This document shows, one piece after another, positions 48,767-59,308 of a stretch of 64,000 bases of DNA; the first letter of the stretch is position 1, and each line of letters opens with the position of its first letter. A program made the translations under genes and the position numbers. The notes under the pieces were generated by a model that made no database searches, was not told the DNA's origin, and worked only from the letters and a program-made list of their open reading frames with translations. This stretch comes from Marinobacter fonticola (GTDB lineage Bacteria; Pseudomonadota; Gammaproteobacteria; Pseudomonadales; Oleiphilaceae), in contig NZ_CP043042.1 in assembly GCF_008122265.1 (NCBI RefSeq), positions 2,728,001 to 2,792,000 of the forward strand. The letters are read 5' to 3'.

Positions 48767-49807
48767 ATGACCACAACTTTGACGCTAACCCGCCCCGACG
48801 ACTGGCACCTGCATGTCCGGGACGGCGAGGTGCTGGCCGACACGGTACCGGCCTCGGCACGCTGCTTTCATCGCGCGATCATCATGCCCAACCTGGTACC
48901 GCCGGTGATCAATGCCGAGCAGGCGCTGGGCTACCGGCAGCGGATTCTGGATGCCCTACCCGCCAAGACCCAATTCGATCCGCTGGTTACGCTTTATCTG
49001 ACCGAGCAAACCACGCCGGAACAAATCCTTGAAGCACGTGATGCCGGCATTGTCGCGGCCAAGCTCTATCCCGCTGGCGCCACGACCAACTCAGCCTCCG
49101 GCGTCACCGACATCCGTAACATCGATGCCGCACTCGCGGCCATGAGCGACTGCGGCATGCTCTTGTTGGTGCACGGGGAAGTCACGGATAACGACATCGA
49201 TATCTTCGACCGCGAGAAAGCTTTTCTGGACCGAGTGCTGGCTCCCACCCGCGAACGCTTTCCGGAACTGAGGATTGTGCTGGAGCACATCACCACCGCC
49301 GACTCAGCGGAATTCGTACGTGCCAGCGATCGCAACCTGGGCGCAACGATTACACCGCAGCACTTGCTGTACAATCGTAATCACATGCTGGTCGGAGGCA
49401 TTCGCCCGCACTTGTATTGCCTGCCCATTCTGAAGCGCCAGCGTCATCAGCAGGCACTGCAAGATGCCGTCGTCAGTGGCGACAACCGTTTCTTTTTGGG
49501 CACGGACTCGGCGCCGCACGACACCAGCCGCAAGGAAACCGCCTGCGGCTGCGCCGGCTGCTTCTCGGCGCCGGCGGCCATCGAACTCTACGCGGAGGCC
49601 TTTGACGATCTTGGCGTTTTGGAGAAACTAGAGGCCTTTGCCAGCTTTAATGGTGCGGATTTCTATGGACTGCCGCGCAATAGCGATACGATTACACTGG
49701 TGCGCGAGCCTTGGACCCAGGCAGCCTCACTGCCACTCGGCTCAGGCTCCATCACGCCTTTGCGGGCGGGCGAAGCGATTCGCTGGCGACTTCAGGAAAC
49801 GGCATAA
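48767..49807 (+). CDS. pyrC: Dihydroorotase (class II, PyrC)
   Basis: This 346-residue zinc amidohydrolase cyclises carbamoyl-aspartate to dihydroorotate. It has [13 protein letters not shown] (metal HxH), [15 protein letters not shown] (carbamylated Lys), [15 protein letters not shown] and TDSAPH (metal Asp). AGGA precedes the ATG. E. coli-like length. Divergent from motY and followed by rnt. Confidence 0.96.
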   Translation: MTTTLTLTRPDDWHLHVRDGEVLADTVPASARCFHRAIIMPNLVPPVINAEQALGYRQRILDALPAKTQFDPLVTLYLTEQTTPEQILEARDAGIVAAKLYPAGATTNSASGVTDIRNIDAALAAMSDCGMLLLVHGEVTDNDIDIFDREKAFLDRVLAPTRERFPELRIVLEHITTADSAEFVRASDRNLGATITPQHLLYNRNHMLVGGIRPHLYCLPILKRQRHQQALQDAVVSGDNRFFLGTDSAPHDTSRKETACGCAGCFSAPAAIELYAEAFDDLGVLEKLEAFASFNGADFYGLPRNSDTITLVREPWTQAASLPLGSGSITPLRAGEAIRWRLQETA

Positions 49808-49889
49808 TCCGGTTCGAAATGGAGCGCGACCAGAGCAACGCGCCGCCAGAGGTGCCGGTCACAAAGTGACTGAACAGTAGCCGCCAAAT

Positions 49890-49927
49890 ATCAACAGTCA
49901 GACATCAACAGTTCAGACATCAACAGT
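49890..49927. repeat. Tandem repeat (14-15 bp unit) directly before rnt
   Basis: ATCAACAGTCAGAC (49890-49903), ATCAACAGTTCAGAC (49904-49918) and ATCAACAGT (49919-49927) lie in tandem, ending 11 bases before the rnt GTG start. Copy-number change would alter the leader. Confidence 0.85.
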
Positions 49928-49938
49928 AAGGGTACGCA

Positions 49939-50601
49939 GTGATTGAGGAAGATAAGCCGACCTCTCCGATGGCCGCACGGTTCAGGGGTTTCCTCCCTGT
50001 AGTCGTCGACGTGGAATCCGGCGGGTTCAACTCCCGGACTGATGCCCTGCTGGAAATCGCCGCGGTGCTAATCGAAATGGACGACGATGGCTGGTTAAAG
50101 CGGGGCGAAACCCTGGCTCATCATGTTCATCCTTTCGATAATGCCAACCTGGAGCAGTCGGCGCTGGACTTTACAGGGATTGACCCCTGGGACCCGGACC
50201 GGGAAGCCGTCCACGAGAGCGATGCACTCGCCGATATTTTCAGCCCCATCCGCAAGGCCGTTAAGAATAACGGTTGTAAGCGAGCGGTTCTGGTGGGTCA
50301 CAACGCCACCTTCGACCATAATTTCCTGTTCGCAGCAGCTGATCGCTGCGGCATCAAACGTAATCCGTTCCATCCTTTTTCGACCTTCGACACAGCGACC
50401 CTGGCAGGCCTTGCCTATGGCCATACGGTTCTGGCCCGGGCATGTAAATTAGCGGGTATTCCCTTCAGTAATCGCGAAGCGCATTCCGCCGCCTACGATG
50501 CCGAAAAAACCGCCGACCTGTTCTGCGGGATCGTCAACCGCTGGAAAGAACTCGGCGGATTCCCGCCACCGCTGAGCGACTTGGCGGACGAAGTCGAATA
50601 G
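49939..50601 (+). CDS. rnt: Ribonuclease T
   Basis: This 220-residue DEDDh exonuclease trims 3' ends of tRNA and other stable RNA. Catalytic residues lie in VVDVESGGF (D, E), [13 protein letters not shown] (D) and [16 protein letters not shown] (H, D). It starts with GTG, with GGGT about 7 bases upstream. It follows pyrC as in pseudomonads (recalled). Confidence 0.95.
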   Translation: MIEEDKPTSPMAARFRGFLPVVVDVESGGFNSRTDALLEIAAVLIEMDDDGWLKRGETLAHHVHPFDNANLEQSALDFTGIDPWDPDREAVHESDALADIFSPIRKAVKNNGCKRAVLVGHNATFDHNFLFAAADRCGIKRNPFHPFSTFDTATLAGLAYGHTVLARACKLAGIPFSNREAHSAAYDAEKTADLFCGIVNRWKELGGFPPPLSDLADEVE

Positions 50602-50633
50602 ATCCGATGACCTACGGCGAGTAAAACGAAAAA

Positions 50634-50655
50634 GGGGCGCCATCACCGGCGCCCC
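50634..50655 (-). terminator. Terminator of the acyl-CoA reductase gene
   Basis: GGGGCGCC (50634-50641) pairs with GGCGCCCC (50648-50655), loop 6. On the minus strand the stem is followed by TTTTT and serves the reductase gene 21 bases away; on the plus strand rnt may use it too. Confidence 0.8.
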
Positions 50656-50676
50656 GTCGTATACCAGTACAGAACG

Positions 50677-52662
50677 TTACCAGTAAATACCCCGCATGAT
50701 CGCCGCGAAGGCCACCTGCTCCGAGGATACCTTGGGTCGTCTTGCACCACGCGCGCCGGAGGCAATGGCGGAATCCGGGAACATCCGGTATCCGGTATTC
50801 ATCACAATTTCCCCCATTTTTGGTGCCAGCGCATTCAGGACCTGGGCAAAGGTCCCCAATCGTGTAGCGATGCGCTTGGGCCGATGGATAATAGCTTCGG
50901 CGACCATGTCCGCCGCCTCGTCGGGCGACAGGGTGGGCACCTGATCATAGATCTTGGTCGGTGCAATCATCGGCGTTTTTACCAGCGGCATGTTGATCGT
51001 GGTAAACGTGACGTGGCGGTCCGACCACTCCGCTGCCGCACAACGGCTAAAGGCATCGAGGGCTGACTTCGAAGCCACGTACGCAGAGAAGCGCGGGGCA
51101 TTGGTCAGCACCCCTATCGAGGAAATGTTGACGATGTGTCCACGCCGGTGCTCGAGCATGCTCGGCGCAAAGCCCATGATCAGACGCACAGAACCGAAGT
51201 AGTTCAGTTGCATCGTGCGCTCGAAATCGTGGAAGCGATCAAACGACAGGTCCAGCGACCGGCGGATTGAGCGTCCGGCATTGTTGACCAGCACATCCAC
51301 ATGACCGTGGTTGTCCAGCACGGTTTTCACGAACTCGTCGCATTGCGCCATATCGGAAAAGTCGCATTGGTAGGCGTGAACACTCGCCCCCCGCTCCTCA
51401 AGCGATTTGGCAACTTCCTTGAGTCGTTCCGGCTTGCGCGCCCCGATTACCAGAATGGCCCCAGCGTCCGCCAGCTTCTGCGCCGTCGCCAAGCCGATAC
51501 CGGAGGTAGCGCCAGTAATCACGCAGACCCGGCCTTCGACGGTTCCCTTCAGCGTGCGGTCCTTGAACAGATCCGGGTCCAGGTGGCGCTCCCAGTAATC
51601 CCAAATCACAGCCGAATAGTCCGTCAGGCGCGGCACTTGGATGTTGGTTCCCTTCAACACCCGTTCGGTTTCCCGGGCGTCAAAACGGGTTGGATAATTG
51701 ACGAAGGACATCACCGAGGGCGGAATGCCCATATCGTCCAGTATGGCACTGGTGAGCCGGCGAACCGGCGGCAGATTCTTGAGGCTTTGACGGATAAACG
51801 GCGGTATGAAACCGAACATGCGGCTGTCCACGCGCATGGCCATCCGCGGTGCATGGCCCGCTTCGCAGAAAATATTGAGGATCTCCCCCATCTTGTAGGG
51901 ATCCGTATCCACCAAATGGAAACAGTTGCCGTCCTCGCCTTCCAGGTGAGCAATGTGGTCCAACGCATTCGCCACAAAATCCACGGGAACAATATTGAGA
52001 CGCCCCCCCTCGATACCGACTGTCGGCACCCATTGGGGCAACGCGGAGCGGATCTTCTGGATCATCTTGAAGAAATAATAGGGGCCGTCGACCTTGTCCA
52101 TTTCCCCGGTTTCGGAATGGCCAATCACCATCCCCGGGCGATAAATACGGAAGGGTATCTTGCACTCGTAACGGACAACCTTTTCCGCGTCATGCTTGGT
52201 TTGCAAATAGGGATGATCGAGCTGCTCGGCTTCCTCGAACATGTCCTCGCGGAACGTACCCTTGAACAGCCCAGCCGCGGCAATGGAGGACACATGATGG
52301 AAGCAGCCCGCGTTCATAGCCTGCGCTGCAGCGACAGCCTGATGAGTTCCATCGATGTTCGCCGCACGCTGAGAGGCCTCATCGGCCCCCATGTCGTACA
52401 CGGCTGCCAGGTGGAAGAAGTGGCGGATGTTGCCCTTCAGGGATTCCAGCGTTGCGTCTTCAATACCGAGATTCGGCTGGGTCAGATCGCCGATGACGGC
52501 CTTGAGGCGAGACGCGTCAACGCCATAGCGCTCCCTCAAACGATCCACTTTCTCCAGCGATTGCTCGCGAACCAAAACGTGAACCGTACCACCGCGATTA
52601 AGCAGTTTTTCTACTAAAAACCGTCCGATAAACCCGGTTCCACCCGTCAGGAAATAATCCAT
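50677..52662 (-). CDS. Fatty acyl-CoA reductase (alcohol-forming, two domains)
   Basis: This 661-residue enzyme has two fused reductase domains. The N-terminal extended-SDR domain has MDYFLTGGTGFIGRFLVEKLL (NADPH site) and YLQTKHDAEK (Tyr-x3-Lys). The C-terminal classical-SDR domain starts near residue 379 with VCVITGATSGIGLATA and has YVASKSALDAF. The sequence matches my memory of the Marinobacter acyl-CoA reductase of 661 residues almost throughout. It reduces fatty acyl-CoA by four electrons to fatty alcohol, a substrate for wax-ester synthase. ATG 52662 gives that length; the open frame to 52719 is extra. Regulation: see the AT-rich promoter region upstream. Confidence 0.92.
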   Translation of the reverse strand: MDYFLTGGTGFIGRFLVEKLLNRGGTVHVLVREQSLEKVDRLRERYGVDASRLKAVIGDLTQPNLGIEDATLESLKGNIRHFFHLAAVYDMGADEASQRAANIDGTHQAVAAAQAMNAGCFHHVSSIAAAGLFKGTFREDMFEEAEQLDHPYLQTKHDAEKVVRYECKIPFRIYRPGMVIGHSETGEMDKVDGPYYFFKMIQKIRSALPQWVPTVGIEGGRLNIVPVDFVANALDHIAHLEGEDGNCFHLVDTDPYKMGEILNIFCEAGHAPRMAMRVDSRMFGFIPPFIRQSLKNLPPVRRLTSAILDDMGIPPSVMSFVNYPTRFDARETERVLKGTNIQVPRLTDYSAVIWDYWERHLDPDLFKDRTLKGTVEGRVCVITGATSGIGLATAQKLADAGAILVIGARKPERLKEVAKSLEERGASVHAYQCDFSDMAQCDEFVKTVLDNHGHVDVLVNNAGRSIRRSLDLSFDRFHDFERTMQLNYFGSVRLIMGFAPSMLEHRRGHIVNISSIGVLTNAPRFSAYVASKSALDAFSRCAAAEWSDRHVTFTTINMPLVKTPMIAPTKIYDQVPTLSPDEAADMVAEAIIHRPKRIATRLGTFAQVLNALAPKMGEIVMNTGYRMFPDSAIASGARGARRPKVSSEQVAFAAIMRGIYW

Positions 52663-52768
52663 AATCTGCCCCATCCACTTATTGCTATTGTCTGGAATGT
52701 CCGGCCCCGCCTCGAGCAACAGCCCATCGACGCCGTGTTCCCGAAAAATTCGGCCGAATTGTACTCAA

Positions 52769-52844
52769 GTGCAGTATGCACGTATTGTTGTTTTTTAGAG
52801 CATTTACTCTTTAACTCGCTGTTTTAAATTAGATTATTTACTCT
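52769..52844 (-). promoter_or_regulatory. AT-rich upstream region of the acyl-CoA reductase gene with dyad and direct repeats
   Basis: The 445-base gap between this gene and the next (52663-53107) has GTGCA-GTA-TGCAC, a perfect dyad (52769-52781). ATTTACTCT occurs twice (52802-52810 and 52836-52844), 34 bases apart. These could be regulator sites for the acyl-CoA reductase gene. No PsrA box is seen, and I find no gene between 52845 and 53107. Confidence 0.35.
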
Positions 52845-53107
52845 ATTTTTGACAGCTTTTTGATCTGCCTCGTCAGCGAAGCACGCACTACCACCAGACA
52901 GAGCGCTCGTAATGCTCCTCAAAGAGACTAGCACAAGCTTTTGGGCACGCACCTGTCACTTGTTCCATGTTGACGCCCACGGTGCTTGATCAACACTATG
53001 TTTTCCTAACGAACGCCCTGTTTTCGTATTTGTTTGCATCTGAGCAAATGCATCGGACCATGCGGAGTGCCATAATCCGCCGCCTTTGAACTTTTCGGGA
53101 GGACACC

Positions 53108-53407
53108 ATGTCTGAGAGAAGCGCCAATTCCGAGCGTTATATCAAGATCGCACGAGCCTGCCTGCGGGCCATTAACGAGTCAGGAACCAGCGGCGAAAGC
53201 CGCGAAGAGAAAATCCAGAAAGTTTATGACGCTATTGATGACGCCTTCCAGGCCGAGTTCAATGACTATCAGCAGTCGTTGGCGGTTATGGGCTCTGTAC
53301 TCGAGCGTATTGCCTCGGGTCAGTTAAGCGCGGAGGACGCGGCTACCTTGGCGCGTAAGACGCTAGCTAGCTCGGGCCACAACGTGACACAGAAGCCGGT
53401 TCACTGA
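53108..53407 (+). CDS. Small helical protein of unknown function
   Basis: This 99-residue protein begins MSERSANSERYIKIARACLRAINESGTSG with GGGAGGA 5-6 bases before the ATG. It is largely helical and charged (REEKIQKVYDAIDDAFQAEFNDYQQSLAVMGSVLERIASGQLSAEDAATLARKTLAS), with no signal peptide or membrane segment. It follows a long AT-rich gap and precedes a tandem-repeat array. I do not recognise a family. Confidence 0.7.
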   Translation: MSERSANSERYIKIARACLRAINESGTSGESREEKIQKVYDAIDDAFQAEFNDYQQSLAVMGSVLERIASGQLSAEDAATLARKTLASSGHNVTQKPVH

Positions 53408-53417
53408 ATTGCGTCGT

Positions 53418-53520
53418 GGCAACTTTCTATATTTTGGTAGCTTTCTATCACGGGTAGCCTTCGATCCTTGGTGACTTTCAATCCTTGGTAACTTTCGATC
53501 ATTGGTAACAACATTCTGCC
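53418..53520. repeat. Imperfect tandem repeat, 17-bp unit, six copies
   Basis: Units begin at 53418, 53436, 53453, 53470, 53487 and 53504 with the theme GGTAACTTTCGATCCTT (for example GGTGACTTTCAATCCTT at 53470). They drift at inner positions but keep a 17-bp period. The array ends about 130 bases before the protease start. Confidence 0.88.
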
Positions 53521-53648
53521 CTTGGCAAACGAAAGGCGACCCCTGTTTTTATGTCAGTCTATTGGCCACCACCACAACTGGCGGCCACCATAATCTGCCA
53601 CCCATGGCCAGCAACACCATGGCCGGCAACACCCTAAAGAGGAGTTAC

Positions 53649-56483
53649 GTGTTGATTCGTCACGCGCGCCCTACCCGTTCCCTGGCTCAGCTCAGCCTGC
53701 TCATTCTGTTTGTTCTTACTCTCGGCTCCGCAACGGCCGCCGTCGATCTCGTTAAGAGCCCGAACGATGATGCCCGATACCGCTATTTGACGCTGGAGAA
53801 CGGGCTGAAGGTATTGCTGATTTCCAATCCCAGCGCGGACAAGGGTGCCGCGTCGATGAACGTGTCGATCGGTAGCGGCGACGATCCCGCCAACCGGGAG
53901 GGCCTGGCTCATTTTCTGGAGCACATGCTCTTTCTGGGCACGGAAAAATATCCAGAGCCGGGTGAATACCAGCAGTTCATCGCCAGCCATGGTGGCGGTC
54001 ACAACGCCTTCACTTCGTTCCAGGACACTAACTACTTTTTCGATGTGCAGGCCAAGCATCTGGAGCCGGCGCTGGATCGTTTTGCCCAGCAGTTTTCAGC
54101 GCCTTTGTTCACTGCCGATCTGGTCGAGCGGGAAATGAATGCCGTGCATTCGGAGTACTCTTCAAAACTCAAAGAAGATAGCCGCCGCTATTTTTCCGCG
54201 GAGAAGGCCATCTACAATCCAGAGCACGCCTACAGCCAGTTCGCCGTAGGTAATCTGGAGACGCTGGCCAACCGTCCGGATGACCCGATCCGCGAAGATC
54301 TGGTTGCGTTCTGGGAAAATCACTATTCTGCCAACGTGATGTCGTTGGCGGTCTACGGCAAGCAAACCCTGAATGAGCTGGAAAAGATGGTTCGCCCCCG
54401 CTTCTCCAAAATCGAGAACCGGGAACTTTCAGCCAAAGAACACACCGCACCCCTGTTCAAGCCCGACTTCCTGCCAGCGTTGATGCGCGTTCAATCGGTC
54501 AAGGATTTACGCCAGTTGGAGATGGTCTTTCCCTTGCCGTCGCTGCGGGAGGACTATGCCGTTAAACCCGCCGGCTATGTTGCTAATCTTTTGGGTCACG
54601 AGGGCCAGGGCAGCCTGCTCAACGTCCTCAAGTCCGCTGGACTGGCGGAAAGTCTGTCTGCCGGCCAAGGGCTGGATACCGGCCAGAGCAGCAGCCTGAA
54701 CGTCAGCATGTCGCTTACCCCTAAAGGCCTCGAGCAATGGCGCCAGGTGGTCGACCTCACCTTCGATTACATTCGCATGATTCGAGAGGACGGCATCAAG
54801 CAGCGCTATTTCGAGGAAATCCAACAGGTTTCGGACATTGCATTCCGCTTCCAAGAAGCCTCCGAGCCCATCCATAAGGTCAGTCGGCTGGCCATGCAGA
54901 TGCAGCACGTGGCACCCGAGGATATTCTTCAGGCGCCGTGGATGATGGAAACGTACACGCCGGAGAAGTACCGGCAGGTGCTCGACCGCCTGACGCCTGA
55001 CAGCGTCCTAATCACCCTTCTATCGCCTGAGTCCCTGCCCGAAAGCGCGCCTCGCACTCAATGGTATGACACGCCCTACCAAGTCAAAGTCCTGGAGTCA
55101 GGAGACGTGGGCAAGGCCCCTGAATCGCTGGTAGCCCAGCTTGGACTACCGGACCCAAACCCGTTTATTCCTGAAAACTTTGCCATGGTCGAAGGCGAGA
55201 CCATGCCGCATCCCGTCGCCCTGGACGCTCCGGGCGCGCCCAAGATCTGGTATGCCCGCGATACCCAGTTCAACACCCCAAAGGCCAACGTTTATCTGAG
55301 CCTGCGCTCACCTGAGACCCGCGACTCGGCCCGTGGCCAGGTGCTGACCAGCCTGCTGGTGGACAGTATTCGCGACAATCTCAATGCCTATGCCTACCCG
55401 GCCCAGCTCGCGGGCTTGGATTACGCGGTCTACAACCACCTGCGGGGCATTACCCTGCGCGTGGGCGGCTACGACGATAAGCTGCATGTATTGCTGCGCC
55501 GCATCATGAACCAGGTGGCCGGTCCGGAAATCGATTCGGAGCGGTTCGAGATCAACCGCAAGCAACTCATCGACGATCTACGCAATCAGAGCAAGGGCAA
55601 GCCGGTCCAGCAGGCATCTTCTCAGCTGCAAAGTACGCTGATCGAGGGCGCGTGGTCCGCCGAAGACAAGCTGGAACAGGCGGAAACCGTTACCCTCGAC
55701 GAACTACAGGCCTTTGCCCGTACGTTCCTCGCCGAAGTGGATCCGGTCATGCTGGCCCACGGCAATCTGACCGAGGCCAGCGTCATCAACCTGCAGCGTC
55801 AGGCCAACGCGATCCTGTTCCAGAACAGCGAGATTGTGGACGTACCCCGTAGTGGCATACGGAATTTGCCGGAGGGGCAAACCGACATGGCCGTACAAGT
55901 GGACCACCCGGATACCGGGTATGTGCTCTACCTGCAGGGCGATTCCACCCGGTTTGAAGAACGGGCCCGTCATGCCGTGCTGGCACAGATTATTAGCGCG
56001 CCTTTCTATGAAAGCCTGCGTACCCGGCAGCAGTTGGGATACATCGTTTCAGCATCTTCCTACGAGATACTGGAAGTGCCCGCGCTGGGCTTCATGGTGC
56101 AGTCGCCCTCTGCAGACCTAGCCACCATCGACGAGGCAGTGAGCGGCTTTTTCAACACGTTCGGCAAAACCCTGGCGGAATTCAGCGACACGGATCTGGA
56201 ACGTGAGAAGCAGGCGGTTTTGAGCCAGCTTCTAGCCCAGGACCGCCGCTTGGGTGAGATATCGGAGCGCTACTGGCGAGAAATCGATCGCGGAGAGTTC
56301 GCCTTTAACAGCCGTGAAAAACTGGCCGAAGCGATTCGCAACGTCACTCTTGAGGATATTAGAACGACTTACCAGGGCGCCGTTGATCCGCGCAGCCACG
56401 CCCTGCGTGTCTATACCGGCACCGACATTAACGAAGAGCAGGAACAGGTGGATGCGCTACGCAGCGTTCCGTTTGTTTACTGA
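53649..56483 (+). CDS. Pitrilysin-type zinc protease (M16, protease III-like)
   Basis: This 944-residue M16 metallopeptidase has a signal peptide ending TLGSATA-A and then the inverted zinc motif HFLEH (in GLAHFLEHMLFLG), with the downstream Glu in EMNAVHSEYSSKL. The second half holds an inactive paired domain and the RQQLGYIVSAS substrate loop. It would degrade peptides in the periplasm. Start is GTG 53649 with AGGAG 4 bases before; the open frame from 53502 runs through the repeat array. Confidence 0.9.
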   Translation: MLIRHARPTRSLAQLSLLILFVLTLGSATAAVDLVKSPNDDARYRYLTLENGLKVLLISNPSADKGAASMNVSIGSGDDPANREGLAHFLEHMLFLGTEKYPEPGEYQQFIASHGGGHNAFTSFQDTNYFFDVQAKHLEPALDRFAQQFSAPLFTADLVEREMNAVHSEYSSKLKEDSRRYFSAEKAIYNPEHAYSQFAVGNLETLANRPDDPIREDLVAFWENHYSANVMSLAVYGKQTLNELEKMVRPRFSKIENRELSAKEHTAPLFKPDFLPALMRVQSVKDLRQLEMVFPLPSLREDYAVKPAGYVANLLGHEGQGSLLNVLKSAGLAESLSAGQGLDTGQSSSLNVSMSLTPKGLEQWRQVVDLTFDYIRMIREDGIKQRYFEEIQQVSDIAFRFQEASEPIHKVSRLAMQMQHVAPEDILQAPWMMETYTPEKYRQVLDRLTPDSVLITLLSPESLPESAPRTQWYDTPYQVKVLESGDVGKAPESLVAQLGLPDPNPFIPENFAMVEGETMPHPVALDAPGAPKIWYARDTQFNTPKANVYLSLRSPETRDSARGQVLTSLLVDSIRDNLNAYAYPAQLAGLDYAVYNHLRGITLRVGGYDDKLHVLLRRIMNQVAGPEIDSERFEINRKQLIDDLRNQSKGKPVQQASSQLQSTLIEGAWSAEDKLEQAETVTLDELQAFARTFLAEVDPVMLAHGNLTEASVINLQRQANAILFQNSEIVDVPRSGIRNLPEGQTDMAVQVDHPDTGYVLYLQGDSTRFEERARHAVLAQIISAPFYESLRTRQQLGYIVSASSYEILEVPALGFMVQSPSADLATIDEAVSGFFNTFGKTLAEFSDTDLEREKQAVLSQLLAQDRRLGEISERYWREIDRGEFAFNSREKLAEAIRNVTLEDIRTTYQGAVDPRSHALRVYTGTDINEEQEQVDALRSVPFVY

Positions 56484-56492
56484 CTGACGTGA

Positions 56493-56526
56493 AGACCGGC
56501 AGGCTTTTTTGGGAGCCTGCCGGTCT
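56493..56526. terminator. Bidirectional hairpin between protease and mtnA
   Basis: AGACCGGCAGGCT (56493-56505) pairs with AGCCTGCCGGTCT (56514-56526), a perfect 13-bp stem with an 8-base loop. Both convergent genes end within 50 bases. No clear U-run follows, so it may rely on stem strength. Confidence 0.6.
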
Positions 56527-56573
56527 CTCTGCCGAGCACTCGCTCAACGTGCTATCGGTTTGTTTATCTACAA

Positions 56574-57650
<1,077 letters not shown>

Positions 57651-57910
57651 GGATAAAAACAGTCCCGGAAAACGGAAGATCAAGGTCCGCAGTATAGCGG
57701 TTTAGGCCCGCATCGAAACACTGTTCCCCGCTGCTACGTATACCAGCGCACTCACTGACCCTGCTGGTTCCACAAGGTCTGCGTCGCTATACTGGCGGAC
57801 ATACTCGTTGTATTGGCAAGCACATCGATACTGGATAAAAATGTGTCCTCAAATCCTTTTGAGGTAAATCAGTACATCCCGGAACAATTTCGGTACAAGC
57901 CAGGATAAGC

Positions 57911-59242
57911 ATGACCGCAGATACGATTACCGCAGTCGACACCCGCATCAACGCCCGCTGGATGATTCCGGTCGTTCCTGCCGGCACGATCCTTAACCAG
58001 CACGCCCTGCTGATCCAGGGCGACCGCATCGAGGCCATTGTGCCCCAGCAGGAGGCCGACCGGCGTTTCCGCGCCCGTGAAACGCTGGATCTCGACGAAC
58101 ACGTGCTACTGCCGGGGCTGGTCAATGCGCACGGTCATGCGGCAATGTCGTTGATGCGCGGTATGGCGGACGATCTGCCGTTAATGACCTGGCTCAACGA
58201 TCACATCTGGCCGGCGGAAGCGAAATTCGTCAGTCCCGAATTCATCGCCGACGGCACCCGCCTGGCCATCGCGGAGATGCTGCGCACCGGCACCACCTGC
58301 TTCTCGGATATGTACTTCTTTCCCGAAGTCGCAGCACAGACCGCATCGGACGTCGGTATCCGCAGCCAGATCTGCTTTCCCGTACTGGACTTTCCTACAG
58401 CCTGGGGCGACGGTCCGGAGGACTATTTACGTCAGGGCGCCGACTTGATCGACCAGTGGCAGGGACACAGCCACGTGCGAGTGGGTATTGGCCCTCACGC
58501 ACCCTACACAGTGTCGGACGGCCCCCTCCGGGACATCGTTAAGCTGGCGGAATCGAAAAGCGTCCCCATCCAGATTCATTTGCACGAAACCGCGTTCGAG
58601 GTAGCCGATGCACTGGAGAAGAGCGGTACACGTCCGTCACAGAGGCTTGCAGACCTCGGCCTGCTGACGCCGCATACCCAATGTGTGCATATGACCCAGG
58701 TCGATGGGTCTGATCTGACATTACTGGCTCAGACCGGCGCGCACGTGGTGCACTGCCCGGAGTCCAATCTTAAGCTGGCCAGTGGCTACTGCCCCGTCGA
58801 CCAACTACAAAAAGCCGGCGTGAATGTCGCGATCGGTACCGATGGCGCCGCCAGCAATAACGATCTCGACCTGTTTGGCGAACTGGGCACGGCCGCATTG
58901 CTGGCCAAAGCGGTCGCCGAGGATGCGGCCGCCCTATCAGCCCACGAGGCCTTGGCCATGGCCACCATCAATGGTGCTCGGGCATTGGGCCGCGAGGATG
59001 AAATCGGCTCGCTGGAAACCGGCAAACTGGCCGACATTATTGCGATCGATTTGAGCGATCCGTTCAACCAGCCGATCTACGACCCGGCTTCGCACCTGAT
59101 CTACAGCCAGCACGGTCGCCAGTTGAGTCACAGCTGGATCGGCGGCATACCGCAGGTCCAGGACGGTCGCCTGACGCGTATCGATGTGCCAGACCTGGTG
59201 CTCAGAGTCTCGCATTGGGCCAAGCGTATTCAGCAAGGCTAG
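57911..59242 (+). CDS. mtaD: 5'-Methylthioadenosine/S-adenosylhomocysteine deaminase
   Basis: This 443-residue metal-dependent amidohydrolase of the TRZ/ATZ branch has NAHGHAAMSLMRG (metal HxH), GPHAPYTVSD (metal His), HLHETAFEV (catalytic Glu) and GTDGAASNNDLDLFGE (metal Asp). It would deaminate MTA to MTI. Its neighbours mtnA and ubiG/mupP/yciK repeat the pseudomonad arrangement that includes a proven MTA deaminase (recalled). Symbol given by function. Confidence 0.85.
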   Translation: MTADTITAVDTRINARWMIPVVPAGTILNQHALLIQGDRIEAIVPQQEADRRFRARETLDLDEHVLLPGLVNAHGHAAMSLMRGMADDLPLMTWLNDHIWPAEAKFVSPEFIADGTRLAIAEMLRTGTTCFSDMYFFPEVAAQTASDVGIRSQICFPVLDFPTAWGDGPEDYLRQGADLIDQWQGHSHVRVGIGPHAPYTVSDGPLRDIVKLAESKSVPIQIHLHETAFEVADALEKSGTRPSQRLADLGLLTPHTQCVHMTQVDGSDLTLLAQTGAHVVHCPESNLKLASGYCPVDQLQKAGVNVAIGTDGAASNNDLDLFGELGTAALLAKAVAEDAAALSAHEALAMATINGARALGREDEIGSLETGKLADIIAIDLSDPFNQPIYDPASHLIYSQHGRQLSHSWIGGIPQVQDGRLTRIDVPDLVLRVSHWAKRIQQG

Positions 59243-59258
59243 TGCACTAGTGCACTAG
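59239..59258. repeat. Perfect 20-bp palindrome over a stop codon
   Basis: CTAGTGCACTAGTGCACTAG is its own complement and contains the TAG stop of the deaminase gene (59240-59242). It holds three copies of CTAG, a tetranucleotide that is rare in most enterobacterial-type genomes. Confidence 0.9.
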
Positions 59259-59308
59259 ATGCTCCATATTCAAGCCGTTAAGCGCCCCGCTTCAAAAGGA
59301 CAGACACC

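Noticed and set aside
51301..52617. A 438-codon plus-strand open frame opposite the acyl-CoA reductase
   Set aside because: Shadow of a confidently recognised gene, no ribosome site and no motif.
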